A stretch of 64,000 bases of DNA from Arcobacteraceae bacterium (GTDB lineage Bacteria; Campylobacterota; Campylobacteria; Campylobacterales; Arcobacteraceae), in NCBI GenBank assembly GCA_021107755.1, contig JAIOSF010000025.1, positions 1 to 64,000 of the forward strand, in the 5' to 3' direction. The notes under the pieces are model-generated. The model was not told the DNA's origin. It worked only from the letters and a program-made list of their open reading frames with translations, and did not search any database. Position 1 is the first letter of the stretch. The number at the start of each line of letters is the position of its first letter. The position numbers and the translations under genes are program-made. Shown piece by piece: positions 1 through 8,589 of this stretch.

Positions 1-1
1 T

Positions 2-73
2 AGAGAAGGTAAAAATACAAAAGGTATTAAAAGTGCCAATTATCAAAAGAGGAAGAAAAAAAGTGTTTTTTAG
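2..73 (+). other. 3' end of an open frame entering from the left edge, possibly a transposase tail
   Basis: An open frame runs from the window edge to a TAG at 71-73 and encodes a basic tail ending in RKKKSVF. It is too short to identify. Downstream, the heptamer ACTGTCC occurs twice in direct orientation (128-134 and 225-231), the first followed by CC and a T-run. Such strings flank some REP-associated or IS200-like transposase genes, so a mobile-element remnant is possible. This is a guess from position and composition only. Confidence 0.2.
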
Positions 74-251
74 GAGCTTGTAAATGCTTTAGTTATGGGC
101 TTTATTGCTTAACTTAACAGCATTGATACTGTCCCCGATTTTTAAGTTACTCTTTTTTATGGAGATTTATTATGTTATGATATTAATTAGAAATTTTAAA
201 ATTTAAAGTTTTTTTAAGGTGGCGACTGTCCGAAGATTTTCTAAGTTTGTA

Positions 252-473
252 TTATTTTAATTTTATTATTACTTCTTCTGTTGAAATCTTTATATTGAAG
301 TGTTTTTTATATTTTTCTAATTTAGAATAAATATCACATATTTCACTAACTTCTCGGCTAGAACCAGATTCATGTTTTGATTTTGTTATGTGTATTATAT
401 TATCTTTTTCTGTAATCTTTTTAAAACATACATTTTTTTCTAATTTTAGTTCTTTAAGCATTTTATCTTTCAA
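252..473 (-). CDS. Small hypothetical protein (73 aa)
   Basis: I do not recognise this protein. It is Lys/Glu/Ile-rich, has no membrane segment or signal peptide, and shows no clear domain. The likely start is TTG at 471-473, because an AAGGA-type ribosome site sits about 8 nt upstream of it; the first ATG (459-461) is too far from that site. It is transcribed divergently from the XRE-type regulator gene, and a 24-bp perfect palindrome lies between the two starts. It could be a small regulator or an antitoxin-like protein of the accessory region, but nothing in the sequence proves that. Confidence 0.45.
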   Translation of the reverse strand: MKDKMLKELKLEKNVCFKKITEKDNIIHITKSKHESGSSREVSEICDIYSKLEKYKKHFNIKISTEEVIIKLK

Positions 474-505
474 AATGATATTCCTTTTGATTTATATTAC
501 AGTTA

Positions 506-529
506 GTCATTCAGCTATAGCTGAATGAC
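506..529. repeat. 24-bp perfect palindrome between divergent small genes
   Basis: Two 10-bp arms (GTCATTCAGC and its complement) flank TATA, giving a 24-bp perfect palindrome. It is 33 bp upstream of the minus-strand small gene and about 55 bp upstream of the plus-strand XRE-type gene. There is no T-run on either side, so an operator for the HTH protein is more likely than a terminator. Confidence 0.5.
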
Positions 530-584
530 ATTAAAAGTTTATACTTATATACTTTAAAACTAAATTAACCATTAGGTGAATATA

Positions 585-854
585 TTGAATTTAATAAATA
601 ATGATGACATAAATGATGTTAATGAGGAAGTTGATAATTTTTATAAACTTGTTTCTGAAAATGTAAAATTTTTTCGTAAAAAAATTAAAAAATCACAATT
701 AGCTTTTTCAGCTGATGTTGGTTTTAATTCTGTAAGTTTTTACTGTGATTGTGAAAATAATAAAAATGGAAAACATTTTAATCTAATTCATGTAGTTAGA
801 ATTTCTCAATATTTGAATATTGATATTAATGAATTAATTAAATCTACTAGATAA
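585..854 (+). CDS. XRE/Cro-C1-like helix-turn-helix protein
   Basis: A protein of about 90 aa whose C-terminal two thirds fit a Cro/C1-type helix-turn-helix: a stretch beginning VKFFRKKIKKSQLAF, then a turn and recognition helix, then the usual closing segment SQYLNIDINELI. I prefer TTG at 585 as start because AGGTGA (574-579) is well placed before it; an in-frame GTG at 576 is the alternative and lacks a ribosome site. The second helix is unusual for the family (FNSVSFYCDCENN), so DNA binding is probable rather than certain. The neighbouring palindrome at 506-529 is its most likely target. Confidence 0.6.
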   Translation: MNLINNDDINDVNEEVDNFYKLVSENVKFFRKKIKKSQLAFSADVGFNSVSFYCDCENNKNGKHFNLIHVVRISQYLNIDINELIKSTR

Positions 855-882
855 CTTGCTATTTGACTATAACGGTTGACTT

Positions 883-906
883 CAGTGACACTTTTAGTGT
901 TCACTG
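883..906. terminator. Hairpin between convergent genes, weak terminator candidate
   Basis: Arms at 883-892 and 896-906 pair over 10 bp with one bulged base and a TTT loop. It lies between the convergent XRE-type gene and the DSR2-like gene. There is no T-run on either strand, so termination would be inefficient or factor-dependent. Confidence 0.3.
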
Positions 907-926
907 CTAGGCTTTGTTATCTAAAT

Positions 927-3695
927 CTAGAAAATTGAAATGTGCTTTCTACTTTCATAAATCTCAATAGCTTTATTTATTTTTTCTAATATACTTTTAA
1001 ACTGTTCATGAGACATATTTTTTATCAAATAATCTAATTGGTTTTGTAAGGTATATAAAATACTTGAAAAAAGATTACCATCCTCATACTGTTTCATATA
1101 CTCTTCCAGTCTAGAAATAATTTTATTATCAAAAGCTTTAAATTCTTTGATTATTAACAATAGCTCAAAAACTAAATAATTTTCTGTTTGATTCTCTTCT
1201 TGAAGGTTAATATTTAAGATAAATTCTTTAATCTCATTTTGTATGTCACTGCTTGAAATATCGTATAAACTTAATAAAAGTGATTGAGAAATATCAATCT
1301 TCTCTTTTACAGTAATGTTTTTTAGTTCTAATATTAGTCTTGTCACTAAACTTTTATTAGTAAAAATTGCTTTACTTTCTTTTGCATATCCGTAAAGATT
1401 ATCAATAGAATTGCTTGTTATTGCATGGTAATCATATCCATTATAAGTTTTATAAGCTAGTTTTTTTATAATCATTTCAATGAAATTTATTAAAAGCTCA
1501 TCATTGATTTCTGATTTAAAAAGATTGTATTGTACCCCTAAAAATTTATTGATTGTTCTATAAATGTCAATAGTGTTTTTAGCCTCAGTAATGATGTCTA
1601 AAAACATCCTCATACTTTTTTCAAGTTGTTCATTATTCATTTTTATCAATGATAATAAAAATATCACATTTTTTAAATGATTCTCATGATTATTCGAAAT
1701 GTCTTGAGCTTTTGCAAAAAGACTTCCTAAATTTGGTAATACTTTTTTAATTAACCATTCTTTATTCTCATCAGTAATTTTAAAAATATATTGTTTATCT
1801 GAATTATGAGTATAGAACTTTTTAAATAATGGTTCTAATTCTTTGTTATCAATATATTTAATACATGAATACAGTTCAAACTTGTTTAGTGAAATATAAT
1901 CGTTTTGAGTTTGTCTGATTATAGAAATTTCTACAAAATATTTATTAATTGTTTTAAATTCTATATAATCATCAATCATAATCTTATTTTGTATAAGAAA
2001 TGTAATGAGATTTATATGCTTTAAAGATGACTCTGTTCCATTATTATGAAAAATAATTCCACCATTTTCAATAGTTCTCTGTGCTTCTTGTTTCTTTTTT
2101 AATTCGCTTGAAGTATTAAATGCATATTTATATAAATAGTCAAAATTTATAAAATAATATATTGGGTCAAGTGCATTTTGTAAATCTTTGGGTAAATTAT
2201 TGAATTTTTCTTTTAAATTATATTCTTTGACACTCTGAAATTTTTCACGACTATTACTCAATGAATATTTTAATCTCTGTAAAAGAAGATTTCTATTGAA
2301 CATTGAAAGAAATAGCTGAGTATAGTTTCTTTGTCTCATACATATAATAATTAGTTCTTCTAAAATATTATAGGCATCCTCATACTTTTTGATTTGATAA
2401 TATTGATATGCCGATTCTGTCATTCTATGAATCTCATTTGTTCTTTCAAAGGATACAGTGAAGTCAAAATCGAAGCAAGTGTCTGCAAAGTTTTGTAAAG
2501 CTTGATTACTAATAAATTGGCTAATGTCAATATACGACTTATTATTACTTTTGTTATTATCAGAAATGATAATACCACTAATATTTGCTTTAACTAGAAT
2601 ATAAAATATTTTTTCAATATGGCTATGATTATATTCATCTTTCTCGTATTTGTTTAATATTGATATAAACTTCTTATGTATAAGACGTTTTTCTTCATCC
2701 AAATCAGTAGTAAGAATCGTTGTGTAAAACTCTAATAATATACGATTGTCATCTGTATAAACAAAGCCACAATTTGTTAACAACTTTCGAATTTGTTCCA
2801 GCAGTACACCATCTAAGCTATTCAGGATATTCAGTTTTTCGTATACGTAGTTTATGATTTCATCATCACTTTGATTACTATAAATTTTACTAGGATTAAT
2901 AAGTAAATCTAAAAATGTCGCTGTTTTATTTGAATACTTATCTAAATCACTATATCTTGTATCCTGATTATTTAGTACTATGGTAGTAATACCATGGTTA
3001 TTTAAGTATTTTTCTTGAGTAGAATTTTGTTTAAAAGATATTAAGTACCTAGGCGGACTAACTTTTGAATGATTTTGTAGCCACTTCATAATTTGTTTTA
3101 GATTGATATCATTATACGAATAGCCTAGAAATAAGATTGTATGAGTAGATAAAGTACTTTTTATATAATTCTCAATAATTGGAAAATTATATTGATAGTT
3201 GAGATAATCATCTTCTTTGAAAACTATATTATGGTTTTTAAAATCACCATGCATTTTAATAAGTTTTTTTTGTAATGTTGATTTGACTAAATCTTCATCT
3301 GATAATACGACATCATAGATATATGCATTATTCTCAATAGTCTTTTCTAAAATAGTATCCCAGTTTGTTGTAATAATACATTGAGGATTTATATCAAATA
3401 TTAACTTATGTACAAGCGAAGGCTCAATACTAGTGGGAAAATAACTTTTCAGCTTCTCATAATATATATATTCATCAAATTCAAGAAAGTATAACTGTGC
3501 AATCTTTAAAAAGTCATTTTCTTCTTTGGGTAGTCCAAGATCATCTTTTAAGTCTTTAATCAAATCATTCCATGTTGGAAGTTTAACGGTAGAATTTTCT
3601 GAACTTTTTGAAATCCCAGCTCCAATAAAGATAGCAAGTCTATTATCGTTATTTGCCTTAATTATATTTTGTAAATGCTTTTCTCTAAAATTCAT
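927..3695 (-). CDS. DSR2-like defence-associated sirtuin (SIR2 NADase with long helical C-terminus)
   Basis: A 922-aa protein with an N-terminal SIR2-like domain: GAGIS at residues 25-29, TTNWD at 109-113 (probable catalytic Asn111), MHGD at 148-151 (probable catalytic His149) and an LGYSYND motif near 190. The segment after the HGD motif and the helical region that follows match what I remember of Bacillus DSR2 in order and spacing (KEDDYLNY, then a T-H-T-I hydrophobic strand). The remaining ~650 residues look helical. DSR2 proteins sense a phage tail-tube protein and destroy NAD+ to abort infection. An AGAGGA ribosome site precedes the ATG. It is a single-gene unit next to a small HTH gene. 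Trigger specificity cannot be read from the sequence. Confidence 0.85.
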   Translation of the reverse strand: MNFREKHLQNIIKANNDNRLAIFIGAGISKSSENSTVKLPTWNDLIKDLKDDLGLPKEENDFLKIAQLYFLEFDEYIYYEKLKSYFPTSIEPSLVHKLIFDINPQCIITTNWDTILEKTIENNAYIYDVVLSDEDLVKSTLQKKLIKMHGDFKNHNIVFKEDDYLNYQYNFPIIENYIKSTLSTHTILFLGYSYNDINLKQIMKWLQNHSKVSPPRYLISFKQNSTQEKYLNNHGITTIVLNNQDTRYSDLDKYSNKTATFLDLLINPSKIYSNQSDDEIINYVYEKLNILNSLDGVLLEQIRKLLTNCGFVYTDDNRILLEFYTTILTTDLDEEKRLIHKKFISILNKYEKDEYNHSHIEKIFYILVKANISGIIISDNNKSNNKSYIDISQFISNQALQNFADTCFDFDFTVSFERTNEIHRMTESAYQYYQIKKYEDAYNILEELIIICMRQRNYTQLFLSMFNRNLLLQRLKYSLSNSREKFQSVKEYNLKEKFNNLPKDLQNALDPIYYFINFDYLYKYAFNTSSELKKKQEAQRTIENGGIIFHNNGTESSLKHINLITFLIQNKIMIDDYIEFKTINKYFVEISIIRQTQNDYISLNKFELYSCIKYIDNKELEPLFKKFYTHNSDKQYIFKITDENKEWLIKKVLPNLGSLFAKAQDISNNHENHLKNVIFLLSLIKMNNEQLEKSMRMFLDIITEAKNTIDIYRTINKFLGVQYNLFKSEINDELLINFIEMIIKKLAYKTYNGYDYHAITSNSIDNLYGYAKESKAIFTNKSLVTRLILELKNITVKEKIDISQSLLLSLYDISSSDIQNEIKEFILNINLQEENQTENYLVFELLLIIKEFKAFDNKIISRLEEYMKQYEDGNLFSSILYTLQNQLDYLIKNMSHEQFKSILEKINKAIEIYESRKHISIF

Positions 3696-3821
3696 GTATC
3701 CTCTTGCCTTTTTATAGATAACTATTTATTGAACATTCATTATATACAACACAGCCTGAAAATAAACAAATAACATACATAAAAATGTCGTATATTAAAA
3801 TAAAAACAACACCCTTTTTAA

Positions 3822-5195
3822 CTATTTTTTATTATCAAAAATTCTCTCAGTAAACTCCGCAAATTTCCCTCGTACTGCTTTATCTAACTCAATAGCAAAC
3901 ATTGAAAGCTCTGGGTGCTTTTGATTTGTTTGTTTCAGAAGCGTTGTAAGTCCATTGTTGTATTTATTTAAGTACAAGTTATCGATTTGTCTATTTGAAC
4001 CTATTACAATTGCACTACAACTTTCATCAAGTCTTGATAAGATAAGTTGAGTTGTATTTTCACTACTATTTTGCCACTCATCCATGATAACTATTGCATC
4101 ACTTAGTGTTCTTCCTCTTGCTTCCCCAGGCCAAAGCATCTCAATATTGTATTTTGATATAAGTTCCTCTATTTTTGACTTTATAGATTCTTGGTTCTCT
4201 TTGTTTTCACCTTTTTTAAGTCGTTTTTTTGCTATAAATTCTAGTGTATCATATAAAGCCATATTGTATATTCTAAATTTTTCATCATTTCCAGCAAGAT
4301 ACCCTACATCTGCACCTTTATCAAGTGATTCTACAGAGTTTCTTACATATACTATCTTTTCATAAGCACCCAGATCAATAAGTCTCATAGCACTTGCAAT
4401 ACTCATCAAAGTTTTTCCACTTCCAGCTTTAGCGTCAATTACCATAAGGTTGTACATATTTGAAAGCATCGCTTTTAGAAAAAACTTTTGTTTCAAGTTT
4501 GCAGGTCTTATTACAAGTGAGTTAAAAAGTGAATCTTCGATGATATCAATTTTTTCATTGATAATAACCCCATAAGTTGAGTTTCCATCACTTGATAAAA
4601 ATTTATAACAAAAGTTTTGTATATGATACTCTGGATCTATATCTTTTATATCTGTAAGATGCAATGAATTAAATCGTGATGAGTCAAGTTCTATCTCTTT
4701 TACAAACTCAAATTTTGGTATATCTGCTTTATCTTCATGGAGTGTTTCTGTTTTGATATTTGCAAACAGTGCAAAAGTTCTTGCATAGATATCAATCGAA
4801 AGGAAGATTACTTTTTCACCTGTATAATATTCTTTTGCTACTTTTGCAACCTCTATAATTCTTTTGTCATTACTCTCTGCAAGGTTATGTTCTAGCATCT
4901 CACTTTCATATTTATCTTTAGCGATGATATGAAGTTCTATATTTTCATCATAAAGTTTTACAACTTTGAACTCTTTTTTGTAGTCTATCTCTTTGATTTT
5001 TGTTTGTGCCAAAAATCTTGCGAATTGTCTTGATTGGTATCCTAGTTCATTAAAAAGTTTTTTCTTATCTTCTAGTTCTATTAAAACTGTTTCAGGTACT
5101 ACAACTATATTTGTACCATTATCAGAAATATTGAAAAGATTTTGCATGTTTTGTAGGATAACATTTGTATCAACTACATAGATTTTTTTTCCCAT
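3822..5195 (-). CDS. phoH: PhoH family PIN-ATPase
   Basis: A 457-aa protein with an N-terminal PIN domain (opening VVDTNVIL; further acidic residues near residue 45 and around 110-130) and a C-terminal PhoH ATPase domain. Walker A is AGSGKT near residue 257 and Walker B is IVIMDEWQN near 370, followed by GSNRQID. PIN-PhoH proteins are thought to be RNA-acting ATPase/nucleases; PhoH was first described as phosphate-starvation-inducible in E. coli. It is the last of four minus-strand genes that start at 6734, with a 50-bp gap to the ATP-grasp gene. The operon promoter carries four Pho-box-like half-sites, which suits the name. The exact RNA target is unknown. Confidence 0.88.
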   Translation of the reverse strand: MGKKIYVVDTNVILQNMQNLFNISDNGTNIVVVPETVLIELEDKKKLFNELGYQSRQFARFLAQTKIKEIDYKKEFKVVKLYDENIELHIIAKDKYESEMLEHNLAESNDKRIIEVAKVAKEYYTGEKVIFLSIDIYARTFALFANIKTETLHEDKADIPKFEFVKEIELDSSRFNSLHLTDIKDIDPEYHIQNFCYKFLSSDGNSTYGVIINEKIDIIEDSLFNSLVIRPANLKQKFFLKAMLSNMYNLMVIDAKAGSGKTLMSIASAMRLIDLGAYEKIVYVRNSVESLDKGADVGYLAGNDEKFRIYNMALYDTLEFIAKKRLKKGENKENQESIKSKIEELISKYNIEMLWPGEARGRTLSDAIVIMDEWQNSSENTTQLILSRLDESCSAIVIGSNRQIDNLYLNKYNNGLTTLLKQTNQKHPELSMFAIELDKAVRGKFAEFTERIFDNKK

Positions 5196-5245
5196 AAAGA
5201 AGCCTTTTTATATTTGGTTAGTATATTATTTTATATATTTTTATT

Positions 5246-6268
5246 TTACTGCAAAAATACTTTAGCAATCTCATCGCTAAGTTCTAGTTGTGTAGATATC
5301 CCTACACAAGAGCAGTTTATCTCACTTAAGACTAGTTTGTCTTTTCCCTTTTTATCATAATCAAGGATATAGTCCATAGTCCAAAGTAGGGGATAGTTTT
5401 GATTATTAAGATGTTTTTTTATATCTTTCAATGCTTTATTTGTAATCTCAACCACATCTTTGTATTGTGGATTGTCTGGTTTGTTATATTCATACTTTGC
5501 TCCACTAAACAGTGTTGCTGAAAATTCACCGTTTTGTGGTTTTTTGTGTACAATACTTACTATTTTATCGTTTACAAGTAGGGCTCTTATCTCACCTTCA
5601 TTTATTCTTGATAGATATCTACATCCTACAAAACCACTTTTCCCTTTAAAGTAAGTCTCATTTGAATCATCATGTTCAAATTTTTCTTTAAAACTTTTGA
5701 TAAATTCGTCCATATTGCTATAAAAATATTTGATATTATCAACAGCCTCAGTACAAACAATACTTTCATCATCTCTTAAATTTATAAGATAAACTCCTTC
5801 ACCGGTTGAACCATAGTTTGTTTTGAGAACTCGCACTCTATATTTTTCAAGGATTTGAGGAAACTCTTTTTTGAACTCTTTGTAGGTGTGGAAAAACATA
5901 GTTCCTTTGTCCCCTACAAGGGAGTTTTTGAGTTTTTCTAAGATATCTTTAAAATCAAGATTTATCATCACATCAGGGTGAGTATGTATATCAATACCTA
6001 CATCACTTAAAGATTTTAAAAAAACAAAATACTCATCTACCTCTTTGAGATTTCCTGGATTGATTCTACTTATAACTATAGTTGCAGTAGATTTTATATA
6101 TTTAAATAACTCTTTTTTTCTTTTTGGATTATAAAAAACAACTTCACCATCAATATTTGCTATATTTTTTAGTGACTTTAAAATAGGTTTCGTATCTGGT
6201 CTAAATCCATCAAAATTTTTGTCACTACCTTTTGCATACTCTATAATAATTGCGTATTTTTTCAACAA
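5246..6268 (-). CDS. Cj0069-family ATP-grasp-like protein
   Basis: A 340-aa protein resembling the conserved Campylobacterota protein Cj0069. It has ATP-grasp character: a central strand-turn VLKTNYGSTGEGVYLI around residue 150, where a Lys and a Gly-rich turn would hold ATP, and a C-terminal acidic Asn site in LSEINCSCVGIS that would bind Mg-ATP. It therefore probably ligates a carboxylate to an amine or similar nucleophile, but the substrate is unknown. It sits 50 bp upstream of phoH and 13 bp after a coiled-coil gene in an operon whose promoter has four tandem Pho-box-like half-sites, so a role during phosphate limitation is inferred. Confidence 0.7.
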   Translation of the reverse strand: MLKKYAIIIEYAKGSDKNFDGFRPDTKPILKSLKNIANIDGEVVFYNPKRKKELFKYIKSTATIVISRINPGNLKEVDEYFVFLKSLSDVGIDIHTHPDVMINLDFKDILEKLKNSLVGDKGTMFFHTYKEFKKEFPQILEKYRVRVLKTNYGSTGEGVYLINLRDDESIVCTEAVDNIKYFYSNMDEFIKSFKEKFEHDDSNETYFKGKSGFVGCRYLSRINEGEIRALLVNDKIVSIVHKKPQNGEFSATLFSGAKYEYNKPDNPQYKDVVEITNKALKDIKKHLNNQNYPLLWTMDYILDYDKKGKDKLVLSEINCSCVGISTQLELSDEIAKVFLQ

Positions 6269-6281
6269 TACTCCTCTATAT

Positions 6282-6482
6282 TTAATGCTTTTCTAATTCT
6301 TTTTTTATTTTTTCAATGGTTTTTTTGATAATAAGAATTTCCTCTTGGGTATCCTTATCTTTTTTACCATCGAGTTCTTTGAGTTTCTCTTTCATTTTTA
6401 AAAGTATCTCTTCATGCTTTTCTTTTTTTATATCTTTTTTTTTGAGAAGTTTTTTGATTTTTTCTCGAAGTTTTTGGAACAT
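6282..6482 (-). CDS. Small charged coiled-coil protein (66 aa)
   Basis: A very Lys/Glu-rich 66-aa protein with heptad-like hydrophobic spacing over nearly its full length, predicted to form one long helix or coiled coil. It has no signal peptide or membrane segment. It is the second gene of a four-gene operon, 3 bp after the 82-aa protein and 13 bp before the ATP-grasp gene, which argues that it is real. I do not recognise a family. Function unknown; phosphate-starvation control is inferred from the operon promoter. Confidence 0.55.
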   Translation of the reverse strand: MFQKLREKIKKLLKKKDIKKEKHEEILLKMKEKLKELDGKKDKDTQEEILIIKKTIEKIKKELEKH

Positions 6483-6485
6483 AAC

Positions 6486-6734
6486 TTATGCAGCTTCTAA
6501 CTCATAAAGGTCTATGAGTTTTTCTGTTTTATTTATAAAGTCTATAATGATAAACTTGTCCCAACCATAATCATTTGCTATTTCAAGTATATAATCTTCA
6601 TCATCAATATTATTTAAACAATAGATATCTAAATCACACTCAATAGGTATCATCACAGCTTCATAGCTATTTGCCTTTGCTTGTGATATTTCAGTTCCAT
6701 AATGTGACTTGATTTTGTTTAGATTGATTTTCAT
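6486..6734 (-). CDS. Hypothetical protein (82 aa), first gene of the phoH operon
   Basis: An acidic 82-aa protein, with two DD/DE clusters in the middle and no membrane segment or signal peptide. I do not recognise it. The ATG is preceded by AAAGGGAAG at suitable spacing. It leads the operon 82-aa, 66-aa, ATP-grasp, phoH, with gaps of 3, 13 and 50 bp, and follows the strongest regulatory site in the window: four half-sites at 11-bp period and a consensus TATAAT. Being the promoter-proximal gene behind that site suggests it is highly induced when phosphate is scarce. Confidence 0.6.
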   Translation of the reverse strand: MKINLNKIKSHYGTEISQAKANSYEAVMIPIECDLDIYCLNNIDDEDYILEIANDYGWDKFIIIDFINKTEKLIDLYELEAA

Positions 6735-6761
6735 AATCTTCCCTTTGTTTTAAGTTAGAAG

Positions 6762-6816
6762 ATTATAAGTGAAGATTATTTCAATTTGATTACTATAGGG
6801 TTACTGTTTGATTACA
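6762..6816 (-). promoter_or_regulatory. Pho-box-like promoter with four tandem half-sites (phoH operon)
   Basis: Read on the minus strand: TGTAAT (6816-6811), AGTAAC (6805-6800), AGTAAT (6794-6789) and TGAAAT (6783-6778), each 11 bp from the last. Ten bp later comes TATAAT (6767-6762). A start of transcription near 6755 would give a short leader. The upstream end abuts the stop codon of the olsF-like gene. The half-site resembles the PhoB half-site TGTCAT. Confidence 0.75.
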
Positions 6817-6819
6817 GTA

Positions 6820-8526
6820 TTACCCCATATACCTATCAAGTTTTGATTGTTTGATTTTTGCAATCTCAACAACGATAAAACTATCGATACAGTTAGAAAA
6901 ATCTGGATCGATGTTAAAATCATAAAATTTTATACCACCTTCTTCACACAATTCACTATATTGTTTATAAAGTGTAGGAATAGTTAAGTCCATACTTTTA
7001 AGTTTGTTTTTTAGAAGTTTAAAATCATCCTTATACTCTTTGTAGCTAAAAGGGTTGTCAAGTGCTATATCACTAGTTTCAAATTCAAATTCTAATTGTG
7101 CCTCAACAAGTTTGTCAGCACTACCAAAATAGTTACTATAAAAATCAACTATCAACTCTTTTGCATATTGTGGATAGTTTCCACTAAGGCTTACTGGTCC
7201 AAACATATATTTTACTTCTGGATTGTGTTTTAAATATGCACCAATTCCATACCAAAGATAATCTAAAGCACGAGTTCCCCAATATTTTGGTTGTACAAAA
7301 CTTCTCCCGAGTTCTATGGAGTTATCAAGGTATTTTACAAAAGGTTTTTTAAATCTAAAAAGGGTATTTGAATAAAAACCATATTTTCCATACTGTGCAT
7401 TAATATTTTTTCCCTCACCAATTCTGTAAGCCCCAACTATCTCTAAATCTTCATCATCCCATAAAACTATATGTTTATAGTATTGGTCATATTGGTCAAG
7501 GTCTCTTTTTTTATTGACACCTTCATTTACTTTTCTAAAACTTATCTCTCTTAATCGTCCAATTTCATTCATCACTGCACTGTTATCAACATAATCATAA
7601 AGGTAAATTTTTTTACCATCAGCTGTTTGTCCTATAAGCTGTGAAGATTTTAATTCTTTTTTGAGACTTTGTCTATTTTCTTCACGGGCAATAGTATTGA
7701 TAGTTTCAAAATATTGTTTTTTCCCTTTTTTAAGACCATAGAGGTGTTTTTTATATTGATCTACAATACTAAGTTTATCTGAGGTGCTATGAAGTATATG
7801 CTCATTTGCTATAAGTTTTCCAACTTTTATTGTGACATTTTTATCTCTTTGTTTAAACATCTCATCAGATAAAAGGATAGTTGAAAATGTTTTATTTAAA
7901 ATAGAAACAGTATAAAAAGTTTTAGAGTTTTTTGCATCAACAAGTATTGGTAAAATAGGGCTATTTGATTTTTTAGCAAACTTTAAAAAACCTTTTTGCC
8001 ACTTACCATCTTTTATACCTGTAGGAGATACACGACTCACTTCACCAGCTGGAAATATAATTACCGCCTCTTCATTGTCTAAAGCTGTATATATTTTTTT
8101 GATATTCTCTTTTGATTGTTTTGTTTTGTAGTTATCAATTTTAATAAATAGAGAGTTTAAAGAGTCAATACCTGCTAAAAAATCATTTGCAACGATTCTC
8201 ACATCTTTTCTAACACTGCTAACAAGCTTTAGTAAGCAAAGAGCATCTAATGCACCCAAAGGATGATTTGATATTATCACAACTCTACCTGATGAGGGGA
8301 TATTTTCAATATCTTTACTTGAATATGAAAAGTCAAATTTAAAATAATCCAACACTGCTTCTACAAATTCAAATCCTTTTAAATGTGAATGTTGTTTCAA
8401 AAAATCATTTATTTTATCTTCATGTACTAGTTTTTGAGCTATTTTAAATAAAGACTTTTGTAACATAGGTGTTTTTGAACTTAATTTTGGAAACTTAGTT
8501 AGTATCTCTTTTTCGATATTTATCAT
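6820..8526 (-). CDS. olsF: OlsF-like two-domain acyltransferase (PlsC-type plus OlsB-type) for ornithine lipid synthesis
   Basis: A 568-aa protein with two acyltransferase halves. The N-terminal half is PlsC-like, with the catalytic SNHPLGALDAL motif near residue 90 and FPAGEVSR near 160. The C-terminal half (from about residue 290) resembles the OlsB/hemolysin GNAT-type N-acyltransferase, with the typical YRIGEG, ELGRSFVQPKYWG and FGPVSLSG segments. This order matches Serratia OlsF, in which the C-terminal half acylates ornithine and the N-terminal half acylates the lyso-lipid. Ornithine lipids contain no phosphorus and can replace phospholipids under phosphate limitation. It has its own Pho-box-like promoter. 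The substrate amino acid is not proven by sequence; glycine or other amino-acid lipids are possible. Confidence 0.78.
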   Translation of the reverse strand: MINIEKEILTKFPKLSSKTPMLQKSLFKIAQKLVHEDKINDFLKQHSHLKGFEFVEAVLDYFKFDFSYSSKDIENIPSSGRVVIISNHPLGALDALCLLKLVSSVRKDVRIVANDFLAGIDSLNSLFIKIDNYKTKQSKENIKKIYTALDNEEAVIIFPAGEVSRVSPTGIKDGKWQKGFLKFAKKSNSPILPILVDAKNSKTFYTVSILNKTFSTILLSDEMFKQRDKNVTIKVGKLIANEHILHSTSDKLSIVDQYKKHLYGLKKGKKQYFETINTIAREENRQSLKKELKSSQLIGQTADGKKIYLYDYVDNSAVMNEIGRLREISFRKVNEGVNKKRDLDQYDQYYKHIVLWDDEDLEIVGAYRIGEGKNINAQYGKYGFYSNTLFRFKKPFVKYLDNSIELGRSFVQPKYWGTRALDYLWYGIGAYLKHNPEVKYMFGPVSLSGNYPQYAKELIVDFYSNYFGSADKLVEAQLEFEFETSDIALDNPFSYKEYKDDFKLLKNKLKSMDLTIPTLYKQYSELCEEGGIKFYDFNIDPDFSNCIDSFIVVEIAKIKQSKLDRYMG

Positions 8527-8550
8527 CTATTACTCCGTTTATAATATGAA

Positions 8551-8583
8551 ATAATAATATAGATAGATTACTTTTTGATTACA
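8551..8583 (-). promoter_or_regulatory. Pho-box-like promoter of the olsF-like gene
   Basis: Minus strand: TGTAAT (8583-8578), 5 bp, AGTAAT (8572-8567), 10 bp, TATTAT (8556-8551). It gives a predicted leader of roughly 18 nt, with a GGAG-type ribosome site before the ATG at 8526. Confidence 0.65.
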
Positions 8584-8589
8584 GATAGT

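Noticed and set aside
850-922. attC-like site (ATAAC ... inner imperfect stem ... GTTAT) after the XRE-type gene
   Set aside because: The outer boxes do not fit RYYYAAC/GTTRRRY, there is no integrase in the window, and the spacer arms do not pair. A simple hairpin is the safer reading.
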